Assembly: GCF_021249405.1 (NCBI RefSeq)
Contig: NZ_CP089593.1
Location: 2,445,168-2,509,167 of the forward strand
Source: Halobacterium zhouii
GTDB lineage: Archaea > Halobacteriota > Halobacteria > Halobacteriales > Halobacteriaceae
DNA length: 64,000 nucleotides
Direction: 5' to 3'
Position numbers and translations under genes: made by a program
The notes under the pieces: generated by a model
The model's database searches: none
Told to the model about the DNA's origin: nothing
Seen by the model: only the letters and a program-made list of their open reading frames with translations
In this document: positions 16,620 through 26,002 of the stretch, one piece after another
How the letters are laid out: the number at the start of each line of letters is the position of its first letter
Position numbering within the stretch: the stretch's first letter is position 1

Positions 16620-17915
16620 ATGACCACGCTACGAGTCGCGGGCGGGCGCGTCCTCCACCCCGACATGACTGTCGAAGAGGCCGACGTGCTCGTCGACCAG
16701 GACAGCGGCGAGATTCTGGACGTCGGGGAGGTCGAGGCGGGCGACGAGACGCTCGACGCGGACGGCTGTCTCGTGATGCCGGGGCTGGTGAACGCCCACG
16801 GGCACGCCGCGATGACGCTGCTGCGCGGGTACGCCGACGACAAGCCGCTGGGTGACTGGCTCCAGGAGGACATCTGGCCGGCGGAGGGCGAGTTCACCGC
16901 CGAGGACGTGCGAGCGGGCGCGGAACTCGCGCTCGTGGAACTGATCAAGTCGGGGACGACGGCGTTCGCGGACATGTACTTCCACGTCCCGGAGGTCGCG
17001 AACGCCGTCGAGCAGTCCGGGATGCGCGCGAAACTCGGACACGGCGTCGTCACTGTGGGGAAAGACGAGGAGGCGGCGCGACTCGACAACGAGGAGAGCC
17101 TGGAGATAGCGCGGGAGTTCGACGGCGCGGCCGACGGCCGCATCAAGACAGCGTACATGCCCCACAGTCTCACGACCGTCGACGAGGACCTCCTCCGCGA
17201 GTACGTCGCGGAGGCCCGCGAGGCTGGCGTGAGTGTGCACTTCCACGCGAACGAGACACGCGACGAGGTCGACCCCATTCTGGAAGAGCGCGGCGAGCGA
17301 CCGCTCGAGTACGCCGACGATGTGGGGATGCTGACGGCGACTGACTTCTGCGCGCACGGCGTCCACACCGACGAGACGGAGATCGAGTTGCTCGCCGAGC
17401 GCGGAACGAGCGTCGTCCACTGCCCGGCGTCGAACATGAAACTCGCGTCCGGGATGGCGCCCGTGCAGGCGATGCGCGAGGCGGGCGTGACCGTCGCGCT
17501 CGGCACCGACGGCGCGGCGTCGAACAACGACCTCGACCTGTTCGACGAACTCCGGGACGCCGCGATGCTCGGGAAACTCGCAGCAGACGACGCCGCCGCG
17601 GTGCCCGCCGAGGCCGCCGTGGAGATGGCGACCGCGGGCGGCGCCGAGGCGCTTGGCTTCGACAGCGGGCGCATCGAACCGGGCGCGAACGCCGACCTCG
17701 CGGTCGTGGATTTCTCCGCGCCGCACCTCACGCCCGTCCACGACCACGTCTCTCACCTCGCGTACGCCGTCACCGGGGGCGACGTGCGCCACACGGTCTG
17801 CGACGGGCGCGTGCTGATGCGGGACCGCGAGGTACTGACACTGGACGAGACCCGCGTCCGAAAGCGCGCCGCCGAACAGGCCGCGGGTGTGGTCGACCGC
17901 GCCGAGGAGCGATAG
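16620..17915 (+). CDS. mtaD: 5-methylthioadenosine/S-adenosylhomocysteine deaminase (amidohydrolase)
   Basis: This metal-dependent amidohydrolase of 431 residues probably deaminates MTA or SAH. The metal site H60-G-H62 (VNAHGHAAMTLLRGYADD) is followed by DWLQEDIWPAEG, VHFHANET, the DFCAHGVH metal His, and ALGTDGAASNNDLDLFDE, which holds the last metal Asp. The C-terminal beta-sandwich carries GANADLAVVDFSAPHLTP. The HGH variant of the usual HTH motif is noted. It starts at the ATG at 16620 (MTTLRVAGGRVLHPD); 5' in-frame sequence is AT-rich and not protein-like. Together with ahcY it offers a second route for SAH disposal. Confidence 0.88.
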   Translation: MTTLRVAGGRVLHPDMTVEEADVLVDQDSGEILDVGEVEAGDETLDADGCLVMPGLVNAHGHAAMTLLRGYADDKPLGDWLQEDIWPAEGEFTAEDVRAGAELALVELIKSGTTAFADMYFHVPEVANAVEQSGMRAKLGHGVVTVGKDEEAARLDNEESLEIAREFDGAADGRIKTAYMPHSLTTVDEDLLREYVAEAREAGVSVHFHANETRDEVDPILEERGERPLEYADDVGMLTATDFCAHGVHTDETEIELLAERGTSVVHCPASNMKLASGMAPVQAMREAGVTVALGTDGAASNNDLDLFDELRDAAMLGKLAADDAAAVPAEAAVEMATAGGAEALGFDSGRIEPGANADLAVVDFSAPHLTPVHDHVSHLAYAVTGGDVRHTVCDGRVLMRDREVLTLDETRVRKRAAEQAAGVVDRAEER

Positions 17916-17980
17916 TCGGCCCGACCGCTCTCTGTTTCGGCGATAGCATTCCGTAAATATCTCTATCCGTTGGCCAAAAC

Positions 17981-17989
17981 CTTTATTTC
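17981..17989 (+). promoter_or_regulatory. TATA box of the 18017 surface-protein gene
   Basis: CTTTATTTC at 17981-17989, preceded by a purine-rich CCAAAAC, is about 32 bases before the ATG at 18017. It fits a leaderless or near-leaderless promoter. Confidence 0.5.
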
Positions 17990-18016
17990 GGATTGTCTGG
18001 TAATGAACTGGTTACA

Positions 18017-18718
18017 ATGTCAGAACAGAGGCACACGTTACTGGTCGTCGCTCTCGTCGTCGTCGGGAGCATCGCTGCCGTCTCCGGGGGCGCTGCGGCA
18101 GCGAGCGCGGTGACGGTCGACGGCGAACAGGCAGACGACGGAACGGTGACGGTCACCGTCACACAGAACGGCACCGCAGTGTCGAACGCGACCGTCGAGG
18201 TCGAGGCGCTGAACAACACCACCTACGCCGGCGTCGGCACCTACACCACGGGCGAGAACGGCACGGTGGGACTGACGGCGCCCGAGCGAAACGTCACAGT
18301 CGAACTCACCGCGTTCGCGCACAACTCCTCCGACACGACGACGCTGTCGCTCGTCGCGTCCACGGGGAACGAGACCGACGACGCGGCCAACCAGTCGGAT
18401 TCGTTCGGCCTCCTGGTGTCGAACTACGTCCAGGTGCTCCAGAACGAGAGCAACATGAGCGGGCAGACCATCGCGGACTTCGTCACGTCGAACAACCCCG
18501 GCGCCGACCACCGCTCGGAGAACGCCAACCCCGGTCCGAAGGACGGTTCCGGTGAGGCTCCCGGCAATGGCCACGGCAAACCCGAGGGAACCTCTGGTAA
18601 CGGCCATGGCGGCCCTGACGGCGACCACGGGAAGCCCGACGACGCGGGCAACGGCAACGGCAACGGCCACGGCCACGGTAACGCACCCGGCAACAGCACC
18701 GAGTCCGGCGACAAGTAG
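18017..18718 (+). CDS. Secreted surface protein with Gly/Asn/His-rich tail
   Basis: This 233-residue exported protein starts at the ATG at 18017 (MSEQRHTLLVVALVVVGSIA). A Sec-type signal ends near SGGAAAASA. A single beta-sandwich-like domain with several N-glycosylation sequons follows (TVTVTVTQNGTAVSNATVEV, YTTGENGTVGLTAP). The C-terminal 75 residues are low complexity (GNGHGKPEG, GNGNGNGHGHGN). The domain resembles haloarchaeal Ig/carboxypeptidase-regulatory modules. The His/Gly tail could bind metal, but this is only a compositional inference. No partner gene is evident. Confidence 0.75.
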   Translation: MSEQRHTLLVVALVVVGSIAAVSGGAAAASAVTVDGEQADDGTVTVTVTQNGTAVSNATVEVEALNNTTYAGVGTYTTGENGTVGLTAPERNVTVELTAFAHNSSDTTTLSLVASTGNETDDAANQSDSFGLLVSNYVQVLQNESNMSGQTIADFVTSNNPGADHRSENANPGPKDGSGEAPGNGHGKPEGTSGNGHGGPDGDHGKPDDAGNGNGNGHGHGNAPGNSTESGDK

Positions 18719-18795
18719 TCCCAGTCGTCGCTACCGACGCTGTCGAAACACGCCGTCCGAACGGTGCTAGCGGTGCAGCAGAAGGCGGTCTGGTT

Positions 18796-19146
18796 CTACC
18801 ACTCTAGTCGCCCGTCCTGAACGACGCGGGGAATCCCGGCGGGGTCGACCTGACACAGGTCGGCGTCGTAGTCGACGACGCCCAGGCCGTCCATCATCGG
18901 CAGGTGGCTGTGGTGGAGCGATATCACTACGCGGTCTACGACCTGCTCGCCGACCGGTTCGCCGCCCGTTTCCTGGCGTGCGATCTCCGCTGCCAGGTCT
19001 TCGACTTCGACTGTGTCCCGCCGTTGTGCGAGGAGCGCGAGCGCCAGGCGGCGTTGCTCCTCCGCCAGCAGGCGGTGCTTGTCACTCGCTGACAGGTCGG
19101 CTGTGCGAACGCACTCCTCCATCGTTTCGGCAGTAGATTGGGACAT
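18796..19146 (-). CDS. DUF7344-type winged-helix protein
   Basis: This 116-residue halophile-specific putative transcription regulator has a fold suggested by helical segments (SASDKHRLLAEEQRRLALAL), a recognition-helix-like region and the signature VVISLHHSHLPMMDGLGVVDYD. The same LHHxHLPxxxxxGVxxYD block occurs in the paralogue at 27477 (ALHHVHLPRLAEVGVIEYD). These proteins are usually annotated as DNA-binding-like without known targets. It lies 239 bases from and divergent to the multi-PAS regulator at 19386, so a shared control region is possible. Confidence 0.75.
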   Translation of the reverse strand: MSQSTAETMEECVRTADLSASDKHRLLAEEQRRLALALLAQRRDTVEVEDLAAEIARQETGGEPVGEQVVDRVVISLHHSHLPMMDGLGVVDYDADLCQVDPAGIPRVVQDGRLEW

Positions 19147-19385
19147 TGTGTTTCTCGTTTGGCGTCTGCCAGCCAGACGTAGGGACGAAGTTGCTCCTCA
19201 CCCCTAAGGCTGCTCTGTAAGTGATTAGGTGTCGTCGTCGACGGCGCTAGCCCGGAGACCGGAATTCGAGAGTCAGTTACCTACTGGGTAGTCACGAGCT
19301 AGCTGCCGGGTCGTTTCCACCAACTCCCTGGTACGTCCCCTCCATCGACGGAGGTTTAGTTGCTCGACAGCCAGTACGGTTGTCA

Positions 19386-22300
19386 ATGACCTCCGGAGAA
19401 CTGACCGACGCGCTCCGGGAGGCGCTCGACGTCTTCGAGGCGTCCGGGACGCCGCTGAGCACGCCCGAGGTGGCGGACTCTCTGGACCTCGGGCGGCGGA
19501 GCACCTACGAGCGACTGGAGCGTCTTGTCGACCAGCACCGACTCGAGACGAAGAAGGTCGGGGCGAACGCCCGCGTGTGGTGGCGGCCGTCGACAGCGTC
19601 CGCCCCGGCGCCAGACGCACCGACTGCCGGGACGGCCTCCGACGAGCCCACTCCCCGAAGCGACGCAGACCAGGGGGAATCAGGTGGAGCGAGCACGGAG
19701 TACCGCGCGCAGTACCAGCGACTGGTCGACAACATCCCGGGCGTGGTGTACCGGTGTACGAACGAACCCGGGTGGCCGATGGAGTTCGTCAGCGACGGCT
19801 GTCGTGACCTCACGGGGTACGACGCCGGCGCCGTCGAGTCGGGGACGGTCAGCTGGGGCGGGGACGTCATCCATCCGAGTGACCGCGACCGCGTCCGAGA
19901 GAAAGTCCAGTCAGGGCTCCACGAGGGCGAACAGTTCACCGTCCAGTACCGCGTTCGGACGCCCGCGGGCGACGACCGCTGGGTGTGGGAGCGAGGGCGG
20001 GTGGACCCAGACGCGGACGGCTCCGCGCCGGTCATCGAGGGCATCGTCACGGACATCACCGAGCAGAAGACGGCCGAGCAGGAACTCCGCGAGCGCGAAC
20101 GAGAACTCCAGGCGGAGAAGTCGTTCACGGAGAGCCTGTTCGACGCTCAACCGGGTCTCGTGTACGCGTACAACACCGAGCGGGAGTTTCTCCGGTGGAA
20201 CGACCAGTTCTCCGAGGTGACCGGCTACAGCGACGAGGAGATCGCCGACATGCGTCCCCGCGAGTTCATCACGGACGACGCGAACGACGAGATGACCGCC
20301 GCCATCGATGCGGTGCTCGAGGACGGGGAGACCGTCACCGTCGAACTGCCGCTGGCGACCGCCGACGGAGACACCATCCCCTACCAGTTCAGCGCCGCGC
20401 CACTCACCGACGGCGGAGGCCAGACGATCGGTCTCACGGGGGTGGGCCAGGACGTCAGCCGACTCAAGTCACAGACCCGACAGCTCGAACGCCAGCGCGA
20501 CGAACTGGCCGCCGAACTCGACGAGGTGTACCGACGCATCGACGACGCCTTCTTCGCCCTCGACGAGGACTGGCGGTTCACGCACGTCAACGACCGGGCC
20601 GAGGTGCTCCTCGACCGTCCGGGCGAGGAACTCCTCGGGCAGCGCGTCTGGGACGTGTTCTCCGAGGCCGTCGGTTCGACCTTCGAGGACGCGTACAGGC
20701 GGGCGATGGAGCACCAGGAACCCGTCTCCTTCGAGGAGTACTACGAACCACTGGAGGCGTGGTTCGAGGTGCGAGCGTACCCTTCGGAGTCGGGGCTCTC
20801 GGTCTACTTCAGTGACGTTACCGGGCGCAAACAGCGCGAACAGGAACTCGAGGAGTCAGAGCAGCGATACCGGGCGGTCGTCGAACACTTCCCGAACGCG
20901 GTCATCGCGCTCTTCGACGAGACGCTCGAGTACACGCTCGCCGGCGGCACCCTCTTCGAGCAGTTCGACGTCGACCCCGGGGAGATGATGGGTGACCCGG
21001 TCGGGACGGTGGTCGACGACGCGGAACTCCGGGAGACGATAAAATCGCACTACCGAACCGCGTTCGACGGTGAAACCAGTCGGTTCGAGTTCGAGTGGAA
21101 CGGCCGCGTTCTGCGGATACAGGTCGCCCCCGTGACCGGCGACAGCGGCGACGTGTTCGCCGGCATGGTGATGCTTCAGGACGTCACCAACCAGAAGGAG
21201 TACGAGCGACACCTCCAGGAGGCCAAATCACAACTGGAGACCGCGACCGAGGCGGGAACCGTCGGCACCTTCGAGTGGAACGTCCGGGACGACGAGGTGG
21301 TCGGCGGGCCGTCGTTCGCCAAACAGTTCGGATTCGCCCCGGAGGTCGCCCGCGAGGGCGTCCCGCTCAACGACCTCCTCTCGTCCATCCACCCGGACGA
21401 CCGGGAACGCGTCGAACGCAAGATCGAGGCGGCAGTCGAGTCCTGTGGCGAGTACCACACCGAGTACCGGGTCGAGAACATCGACGGCGAGTACCGGTGG
21501 GTGGTCGCTCGCGGACACGTGGCGGCCGACGATGGCGACCCCGTCTCGTTCCCCGGCGCGATCACCGACATCACGGAGCGGAAACAGGCCGAACTCGAAC
21601 TGGAGCGACACAGGGAGCAACTCGCCGCGCTGAACAACGTCAACGACGCCGTCCGCGACGTCACCGACGCGGTCATCGACCAGTCCACCCGCGAGCAGAT
21701 CGAGACCGTCGTCTGCGAGCGACTGGCCGCGTCGGACTCCTACCAGTTTGCGTGGATCTGCGAGGTCGACCCGCGGACGGAGTCGATCGTCGAACGCGCG
21801 GAGGCCGGCGTAGAGGGGTATCTCGACGACATCTCGCTCTCGTTGAACCCGGACGACTCGACCGGACAGGGCCCCGCCGCGACCGCCATCCGGACGCGGA
21901 AGATACAGGTCGCGAACGCGTTCGAGGACGCCGACTTCGAGCCGTGGCGCGAGCACGCTCAGGAGTACGGCTACCAGACGTCGGCGGCCATCCCCATCGT
22001 CCACGAGGGCACCCTGTACGGCGTGCTGGGCGTCTACTCGGAACGGCCGGCGGCGTTCGTCGGCGAGGAGCGAACCGTGGTCGGACAACTCGGCGAGATC
22101 GTCGGGCACGCCATCGCCGCGACCGAGCGCAAGCGTGCGCTCATGAGCGACGAGGTCGTCGAACTCGCGTTCCACATCCCGGACCTCTTCGAGGCGCTCG
22201 ACGTGCCGGCGCCGAAGGACGGGAACGTCACGCTCGACCAAGCCATCCCGGTCGGCGACGGCGAGTTCCTCGTCTACGGCACCGCGACGCCGGACGCCGT

Positions 22301-22820
22301 CGACACCGTCACCGCCCTCGTCGAGGCGATCCCACACTGGACGGCGGTGACCGTCCGCTCGGAGGGCGACCCGGTGTCGTTCGAACTCCGGTTGAACGAC
22401 CCGCCGGTGCTCTCCACGGTCGCGTCGCTGGGCGGCTACGTCGACAGCGCCGTCTTCGCCAGCGGCGACTGCCAGTTGACGATCCACCTCGCGCCGACCG
22501 TCGACGTCCGCCACGTCATCGACACCGTCGAGCGGACCTATCCGGGGGTACAGATGCGACGCCGACAGCAGGTCAGCCTCGCACGCGACGACGCCATCGA
22601 CGCACAGCGACGCCTCGCGTCGGACCTCACGGACCGCCAGCGAACCACGCTGGAGGCGGCCTACCACGCGGGGTTCTTCGAGTGGCCCCGCGACGCCTCC
22701 GGGGAGGATGTCGCCGAGTCACTCGGCGTCGCGCCGCCGACGTTCCACCAGCACCTCAGGAAGGCCCAGAAGAAGGTGTTCGACGGGTTGCTCTCGCGGT
22801 CGCCCTCCCGCTCCGAGTAA
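19386..22820 (+). CDS. Multi-PAS/GAF sensor with bacterio-opsin-activator HTH output
   Basis: This 1144-residue soluble one-component regulator has domains in order. A winged-helix-like N-terminus (about 10-60, LSTPEVADSLDLGRRSTYER) is followed by PAS1 (about 105-230), PAS2 (240-360), PAS3 (375-480), PAS4 (490-605) and PAS5 (615-740). PAC-type endings such as GIVTDITEQK, YFSDVTGRKQ and AITDITERKQ mark them. A GAF domain (about 745-915, QTSAAIPIVHEGTLYGVLGV), a BAT linker domain (920-1060) and a C-terminal HTH_10 (LTDRQRTTLEAAYHAGFFEW, then SLGVAPPTFHQHLRKAQKK) complete it. No histidine kinase is present, so signals probably act directly on DNA binding. Signal and targets are unknown. It starts at the ATG at 19386. 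Confidence 0.9.
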   Translation: MTSGELTDALREALDVFEASGTPLSTPEVADSLDLGRRSTYERLERLVDQHRLETKKVGANARVWWRPSTASAPAPDAPTAGTASDEPTPRSDADQGESGGASTEYRAQYQRLVDNIPGVVYRCTNEPGWPMEFVSDGCRDLTGYDAGAVESGTVSWGGDVIHPSDRDRVREKVQSGLHEGEQFTVQYRVRTPAGDDRWVWERGRVDPDADGSAPVIEGIVTDITEQKTAEQELRERERELQAEKSFTESLFDAQPGLVYAYNTEREFLRWNDQFSEVTGYSDEEIADMRPREFITDDANDEMTAAIDAVLEDGETVTVELPLATADGDTIPYQFSAAPLTDGGGQTIGLTGVGQDVSRLKSQTRQLERQRDELAAELDEVYRRIDDAFFALDEDWRFTHVNDRAEVLLDRPGEELLGQRVWDVFSEAVGSTFEDAYRRAMEHQEPVSFEEYYEPLEAWFEVRAYPSESGLSVYFSDVTGRKQREQELEESEQRYRAVVEHFPNAVIALFDETLEYTLAGGTLFEQFDVDPGEMMGDPVGTVVDDAELRETIKSHYRTAFDGETSRFEFEWNGRVLRIQVAPVTGDSGDVFAGMVMLQDVTNQKEYERHLQEAKSQLETATEAGTVGTFEWNVRDDEVVGGPSFAKQFGFAPEVAREGVPLNDLLSSIHPDDRERVERKIEAAVESCGEYHTEYRVENIDGEYRWVVARGHVAADDGDPVSFPGAITDITERKQAELELERHREQLAALNNVNDAVRDVTDAVIDQSTREQIETVVCERLAASDSYQFAWICEVDPRTESIVERAEAGVEGYLDDISLSLNPDDSTGQGPAATAIRTRKIQVANAFEDADFEPWREHAQEYGYQTSAAIPIVHEGTLYGVLGVYSERPAAFVGEERTVVGQLGEIVGHAIAATERKRALMSDEVVELAFHIPDLFEALDVPAPKDGNVTLDQAIPVGDGEFLVYGTATPDAVDTVTALVEAIPHWTAVTVRSEGDPVSFELRLNDPPVLSTVASLGGYVDSAVFASGDCQLTIHLAPTVDVRHVIDTVERTYPGVQMRRRQQVSLARDDAIDAQRRLASDLTDRQRTTLEAAYHAGFFEWPRDASGEDVAESLGVAPPTFHQHLRKAQKKVFDGLLSRSPSRSE

Positions 22821-22893
22821 CGGTGGTCTGCTCGCTCGCCGCACGCTCTGACACCTTCGGTAGCGTTTTCAAGCCGCTCCGCCTTCCTCCGGT

Positions 22894-24177
22894 ATGGACA
22901 CCGCGTCGCCACTCAGCGACCGCCTCGAGGACCCCGAGACAGCGCGGGAGTCGGGGCGCAAGAAGATCGACTGGGCGTTCGAACACATGCCGATCCTCAC
23001 CGCGCTCCGCGAGGAGTTCGAGGCCGACCAGCCCCTGTCCGGCGAGACGGTCGGGATGGCGCTCCACGTCGAAGCGAAGACCGCAGCGCTCGTCGAACTG
23101 ATGGCCGACGCCGGCGCCGAGGTCGCCATCACCGGCTGCAACCCGCTGTCGACGCACGACGACGTCAGCGCCGCGCTCGACGCGCACCCGAACATCACCT
23201 CCTACGCCAAGCACGGCGTCGACGACGACGCCTACTACGAGGCCATCGAAGCCGTCATCGCCCACGAACCCACTGTCACCGTGGACGACGGCGGCGACCT
23301 CGTCTTCCGCATCCACGAGGAACACCCCGACCTCATCGACACCATCGTAGGCGGCACCGAGGAGACCACCACGGGCGTCCACCGCCTCCGCGCGATGGAC
23401 GACGACGGCGCGCTCGACTACCCCGTGTTCGCCGTCAACGACACGCCGATGAAGCGCCTCTTCGACAACGTCCACGGCACCGGCGAATCCTCCCTCGCGA
23501 GCATCGCCATGACCACGAACCTCTCGTGGGCCGGCAAGAACGTCGTCGTCGCCGGCTACGGCTACTGCGGGCAGGGCGTCGCGAAGAAGGCCGCCGGCCA
23601 GAACGCCCACGTCATCGTCACCGAGATCGACGAACGCCGCGCGCTCGAAGCCCACATGGAGGGCTACGAGGTGCTCCCCATGGACGAGGCCGCCGAGAAA
23701 GGCGACGTCTTCGTCACCACCACCGGCAACCGAGACATCATCACCGCCGACCACTTCGAGTCGATGCAGGACGGCGTCGTGCTCGCGAACGCCGGCCACT
23801 TCGACGTCGAGATCGACCTCGATGCCCTCTCCGACCTCGCCGACGCCGAACAGGAGGTCCGGGACGGCGTCCGAGAGTACGAACTTGCGGACGGCACCCG
23901 CATCAACGTACTCGCGGAAGGCCGCCTCGTCAACCTCGCCACCCCCGTCAGCCTCGGCCACCCCGTCGAAGTCATGGACCAGTCCTTCGGCGTGCAGGCG
24001 GTCTGCGTGCGCGAACTCGTCGAGAACGGCGACCAGTACGGCCCGGGCGTCCACGAAGTCCCGGACGAACTCGACCGCGAACTCGCCGCCATCAAACTGG
24101 ACGCGGAAGGCGTCGAACTCGACGAACTCACCGACGAACAGGCCGAATACGTGAACTCCTGGCAACACGGCACCTAG
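22894..24177 (+). CDS. ahcY: Adenosylhomocysteinase
   Basis: This NAD-dependent enzyme splits S-adenosylhomocysteine into adenosine and homocysteine to keep methylation running. The 427 residues show the archaeal form: HMPILTALREEFEADQPLSG, MALHVEAKTAALVELM, GCNPLSTHDDVSAAL, NDTPMKRLFDNVHGTGESSL, the Rossmann motif VVAGYGYCGQGVAKKA and TTTGNRDIITADHFESMQDG. A TTTTCAAGC stretch at about 22866-22874 lies about 25 bases before the ATG at 22894. An intergenic palindromic element follows directly. mtaD 5 kb upstream acts on the same substrate. Confidence 0.96.
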   Translation: MDTASPLSDRLEDPETARESGRKKIDWAFEHMPILTALREEFEADQPLSGETVGMALHVEAKTAALVELMADAGAEVAITGCNPLSTHDDVSAALDAHPNITSYAKHGVDDDAYYEAIEAVIAHEPTVTVDDGGDLVFRIHEEHPDLIDTIVGGTEETTTGVHRLRAMDDDGALDYPVFAVNDTPMKRLFDNVHGTGESSLASIAMTTNLSWAGKNVVVAGYGYCGQGVAKKAAGQNAHVIVTEIDERRALEAHMEGYEVLPMDEAAEKGDVFVTTTGNRDIITADHFESMQDGVVLANAGHFDVEIDLDALSDLADAEQEVRDGVREYELADGTRINVLAEGRLVNLATPVSLGHPVEVMDQSFGVQAVCVRELVENGDQYGPGVHEVPDELDRELAAIKLDAEGVELDELTDEQAEYVNSWQHGT

Positions 24178-24180
24178 CGA

Positions 24181-24426
24181 CCGTTTACGCTGCGCTCGCG
24201 GCCCGAAGCGCCGCTCGCTCGGTAAAAGCTCGGCCAAAAGCACTCCTCCTTCGGTCCGTCCGTTTCACTCACTCCCCTCAGTCGTCGGCCTCTGCTCACT
24301 CGCTCACGGCACTTCGTGCCGCTCGCGCATTCCGAGGCGCGTAGCGCCTCGCGACGTTCCCAGAGTGAACCGCTTCGCTCGGGTTCTACCGAACCGCTCG
24401 CTCGCGGATGCTGGTGGCTGCCGGTT
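24181..24426 (+). repeat. Palindromic 3'-end intergenic element, copy A (after ahcY)
   Basis: It begins at the ahcY stop with an imperfect hairpin and AAAAGC words, then from 24241 reads CACTCCTCCTTCGGTCCGTC and ends GATGCTGGTGGCTGCCGGTT. Positions 24241 to about 24369 are nearly identical, with one visible mismatch at 24260, to the reverse complement of 31294-31423. Internal palindromes have 3-base loops: 24308-24320 (GGCAC, loop TTC) and 24334-24350 (GAGGCGC, loop GTA). A minus-strand reading gives Ser/Arg-rich nonsense, so I do not call a gene. Confidence 0.85.
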
Positions 24427-24429
24427 GTT

Positions 24430-24852
24430 TCACTCCTCGAAAACCGTAGAGACGCGCGCGTTCTCTTTGAGTCGGATGCCGCCGTCGGCGACGGTGAGCG
24501 GCATCGGGTCGAGCGTGGCCGTGTAGACACCGGGGTGGAAGGCGCCGCGGTGACGGAGTTCGTCGCGAGTCTGAACGCGGAGCGGGTCACCCTCGGTCAG
24601 GGACTCGTTGTACTCGAGGAGGTACGTACCGCCGTCGAGATTCCACCACTCGTAGTCGTCGTCCTCGTTGTGGAGCTCGGTGTCGACGGCGTCGATGTCC
24701 GTGGGCTCGAGTTCGCCGCCGCCGAAGTCCACGCGCCCTGGTTTCCGGGCCTCGTAGACGTCAGCGACCGTGAGGTCGAGGCCGCGCTCGTGTACCTGGG
24801 TGTCCTCGTGGACGATGCCCTCGACGCGCTCAGTGAGGTCGGAGGCAGTCAT
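24430..24852 (-). CDS. dUTPase / dCTP deaminase-superfamily protein
   Basis: This 140-residue trimeric-beta-fold protein starts at the ATG at 24852 (MTASDLTERVEGIVHEDTQV). The superfamily features visible are DLTVADVYEARKPGRVDFGG, LDGGTYLLEYNESLTEGDPL, the RDELRHRGAFHPGVYTATLD stretch in the active-site region, and GGIRLKENARVSTVFEE at the C-terminus. It is shorter than dCTP deaminase (about 195 residues) and fits haloarchaeal dUTP diphosphatase-like proteins that keep uracil out of DNA. Exact substrate is not certain. Its 3' end abuts the repeat after ahcY. Confidence 0.75.
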   Translation of the reverse strand: MTASDLTERVEGIVHEDTQVHERGLDLTVADVYEARKPGRVDFGGGELEPTDIDAVDTELHNEDDDYEWWNLDGGTYLLEYNESLTEGDPLRVQTRDELRHRGAFHPGVYTATLDPMPLTVADGGIRLKENARVSTVFEE

Positions 24853-24896
24853 ACGCGGGCGCAGATACGGCCGGGCGCCGGAAAACCGTTGGCTGG

Positions 24897-25721
24897 CTAG
24901 TCGCTGCCGCGAACCGTGTGGCCGTACTTCAGAAGGGCGACGAACACCGTCCCGCCGACCGCGTTGCCGACCGTCGAGAGCGCGAGGAACCCAGCGTACT
25001 CGGCGAACGTGATGCTCGGCGAGACGAGCGCGCCGGCCAGCACCTCGACGTTCCCGGCGATGGAGTGCGGGAGGTGTGCGATGCCGATGCCGAACGTCAC
25101 CAGCCAGACGAGGAAGATGCGCGCGAGCGTCTCCTGGGCGGCGGTGAGGAGCCACGAGAGCAATCCCATCATCCACCCCGCGAGGACGGCCCCGGCGAAC
25201 AGGATCCACGCCCGGTGATCCACGAGATCTGTGGCGATGTCCGCGAACACCGCCGGGTCGACGGTGCCGTAGGCCGGGGCGAGGAACACCATCGCGACGG
25301 CAAATATCGACCCGCCGAGGATGTTCCCCGCGTACACGAGCACCCACAGCCGACCGACCTGTCCGACGCTCGCCCGTCCGTCGATCGCCGGCAAACTGGC
25401 GCGCGTCGTGTGCTCCGTGAACAACTCCGAGCGACCGCCGATGACGAAGATGAAGCCGACCGCGTACGCGTTGGCCAGGACGATGCGGGTCAGCGGCTCT
25501 CCCCACGCACCCCCGACGAGTGTCAACAGGACCGCCATGAAGAACGGCCCGAACCCGATGTCGAGTCCCGCCGACAGTCCGGACAGAAAGAGCCCGCTGG
25601 ACCGCCGCTCGAGTTCCTCCAGTCCCTCCTCGATCTCCTCGGCGAGAATCTCCTGTTTCGATTTCTGGCCACCCCCGGTGGATTCACCGCCGATGCGTTC
25701 GTTGAGTTCTTCTTTGGCCAC
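24897..25721 (-). CDS. Formate/nitrite transporter (FNT) family channel, second copy
   Basis: This 274-residue membrane protein is paralogous to 9715-10584. It has the same soluble N-terminal helix (QKSKQEILAEEIEEGLEELE), SGLFLSGLSAGLDIGFGPFF, GRSELFTEHTTRASLPAIDG, NILGGSIFAVAM, GLLSWLLTAAQE and IAHLPHSIAGNVEVLAGALV. Six membrane segments are expected. The first half is the most conserved between copies. Substrate is unresolved (formate, nitrite, hydrosulfide or similar). It is 44 bases from the dUTPase-like gene on the same strand. Confidence 0.9.
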   Translation of the reverse strand: MAKEELNERIGGESTGGGQKSKQEILAEEIEEGLEELERRSSGLFLSGLSAGLDIGFGPFFMAVLLTLVGGAWGEPLTRIVLANAYAVGFIFVIGGRSELFTEHTTRASLPAIDGRASVGQVGRLWVLVYAGNILGGSIFAVAMVFLAPAYGTVDPAVFADIATDLVDHRAWILFAGAVLAGWMMGLLSWLLTAAQETLARIFLVWLVTFGIGIAHLPHSIAGNVEVLAGALVSPSITFAEYAGFLALSTVGNAVGGTVFVALLKYGHTVRGSD

Positions 25722-26002
25722 TACCCCAACAGTCTACGTGTTTGCGGAAAAGCGGCGCGGCAGTCTCCAGTTCGCCCTCGCGCACCCGGAACCGCATTCG
25801 AGCACCTGATGTTGCGCGCGTGACCCGCCGGCAGCTTCACTTCCACTGCGCTTGCGCGGCACTTAACACGCCGAAGAGCCGAGTCCACGTGTGACCGACG
25901 CGACGGACCACTGCCGGACGACTCGTCTGCCGACTCCACGCTCGCGGCGACGCCGGCCTCGAGCGCACGCGGTGCGCGAACCCGCCAACGGATGGGGTAG
26001 CG

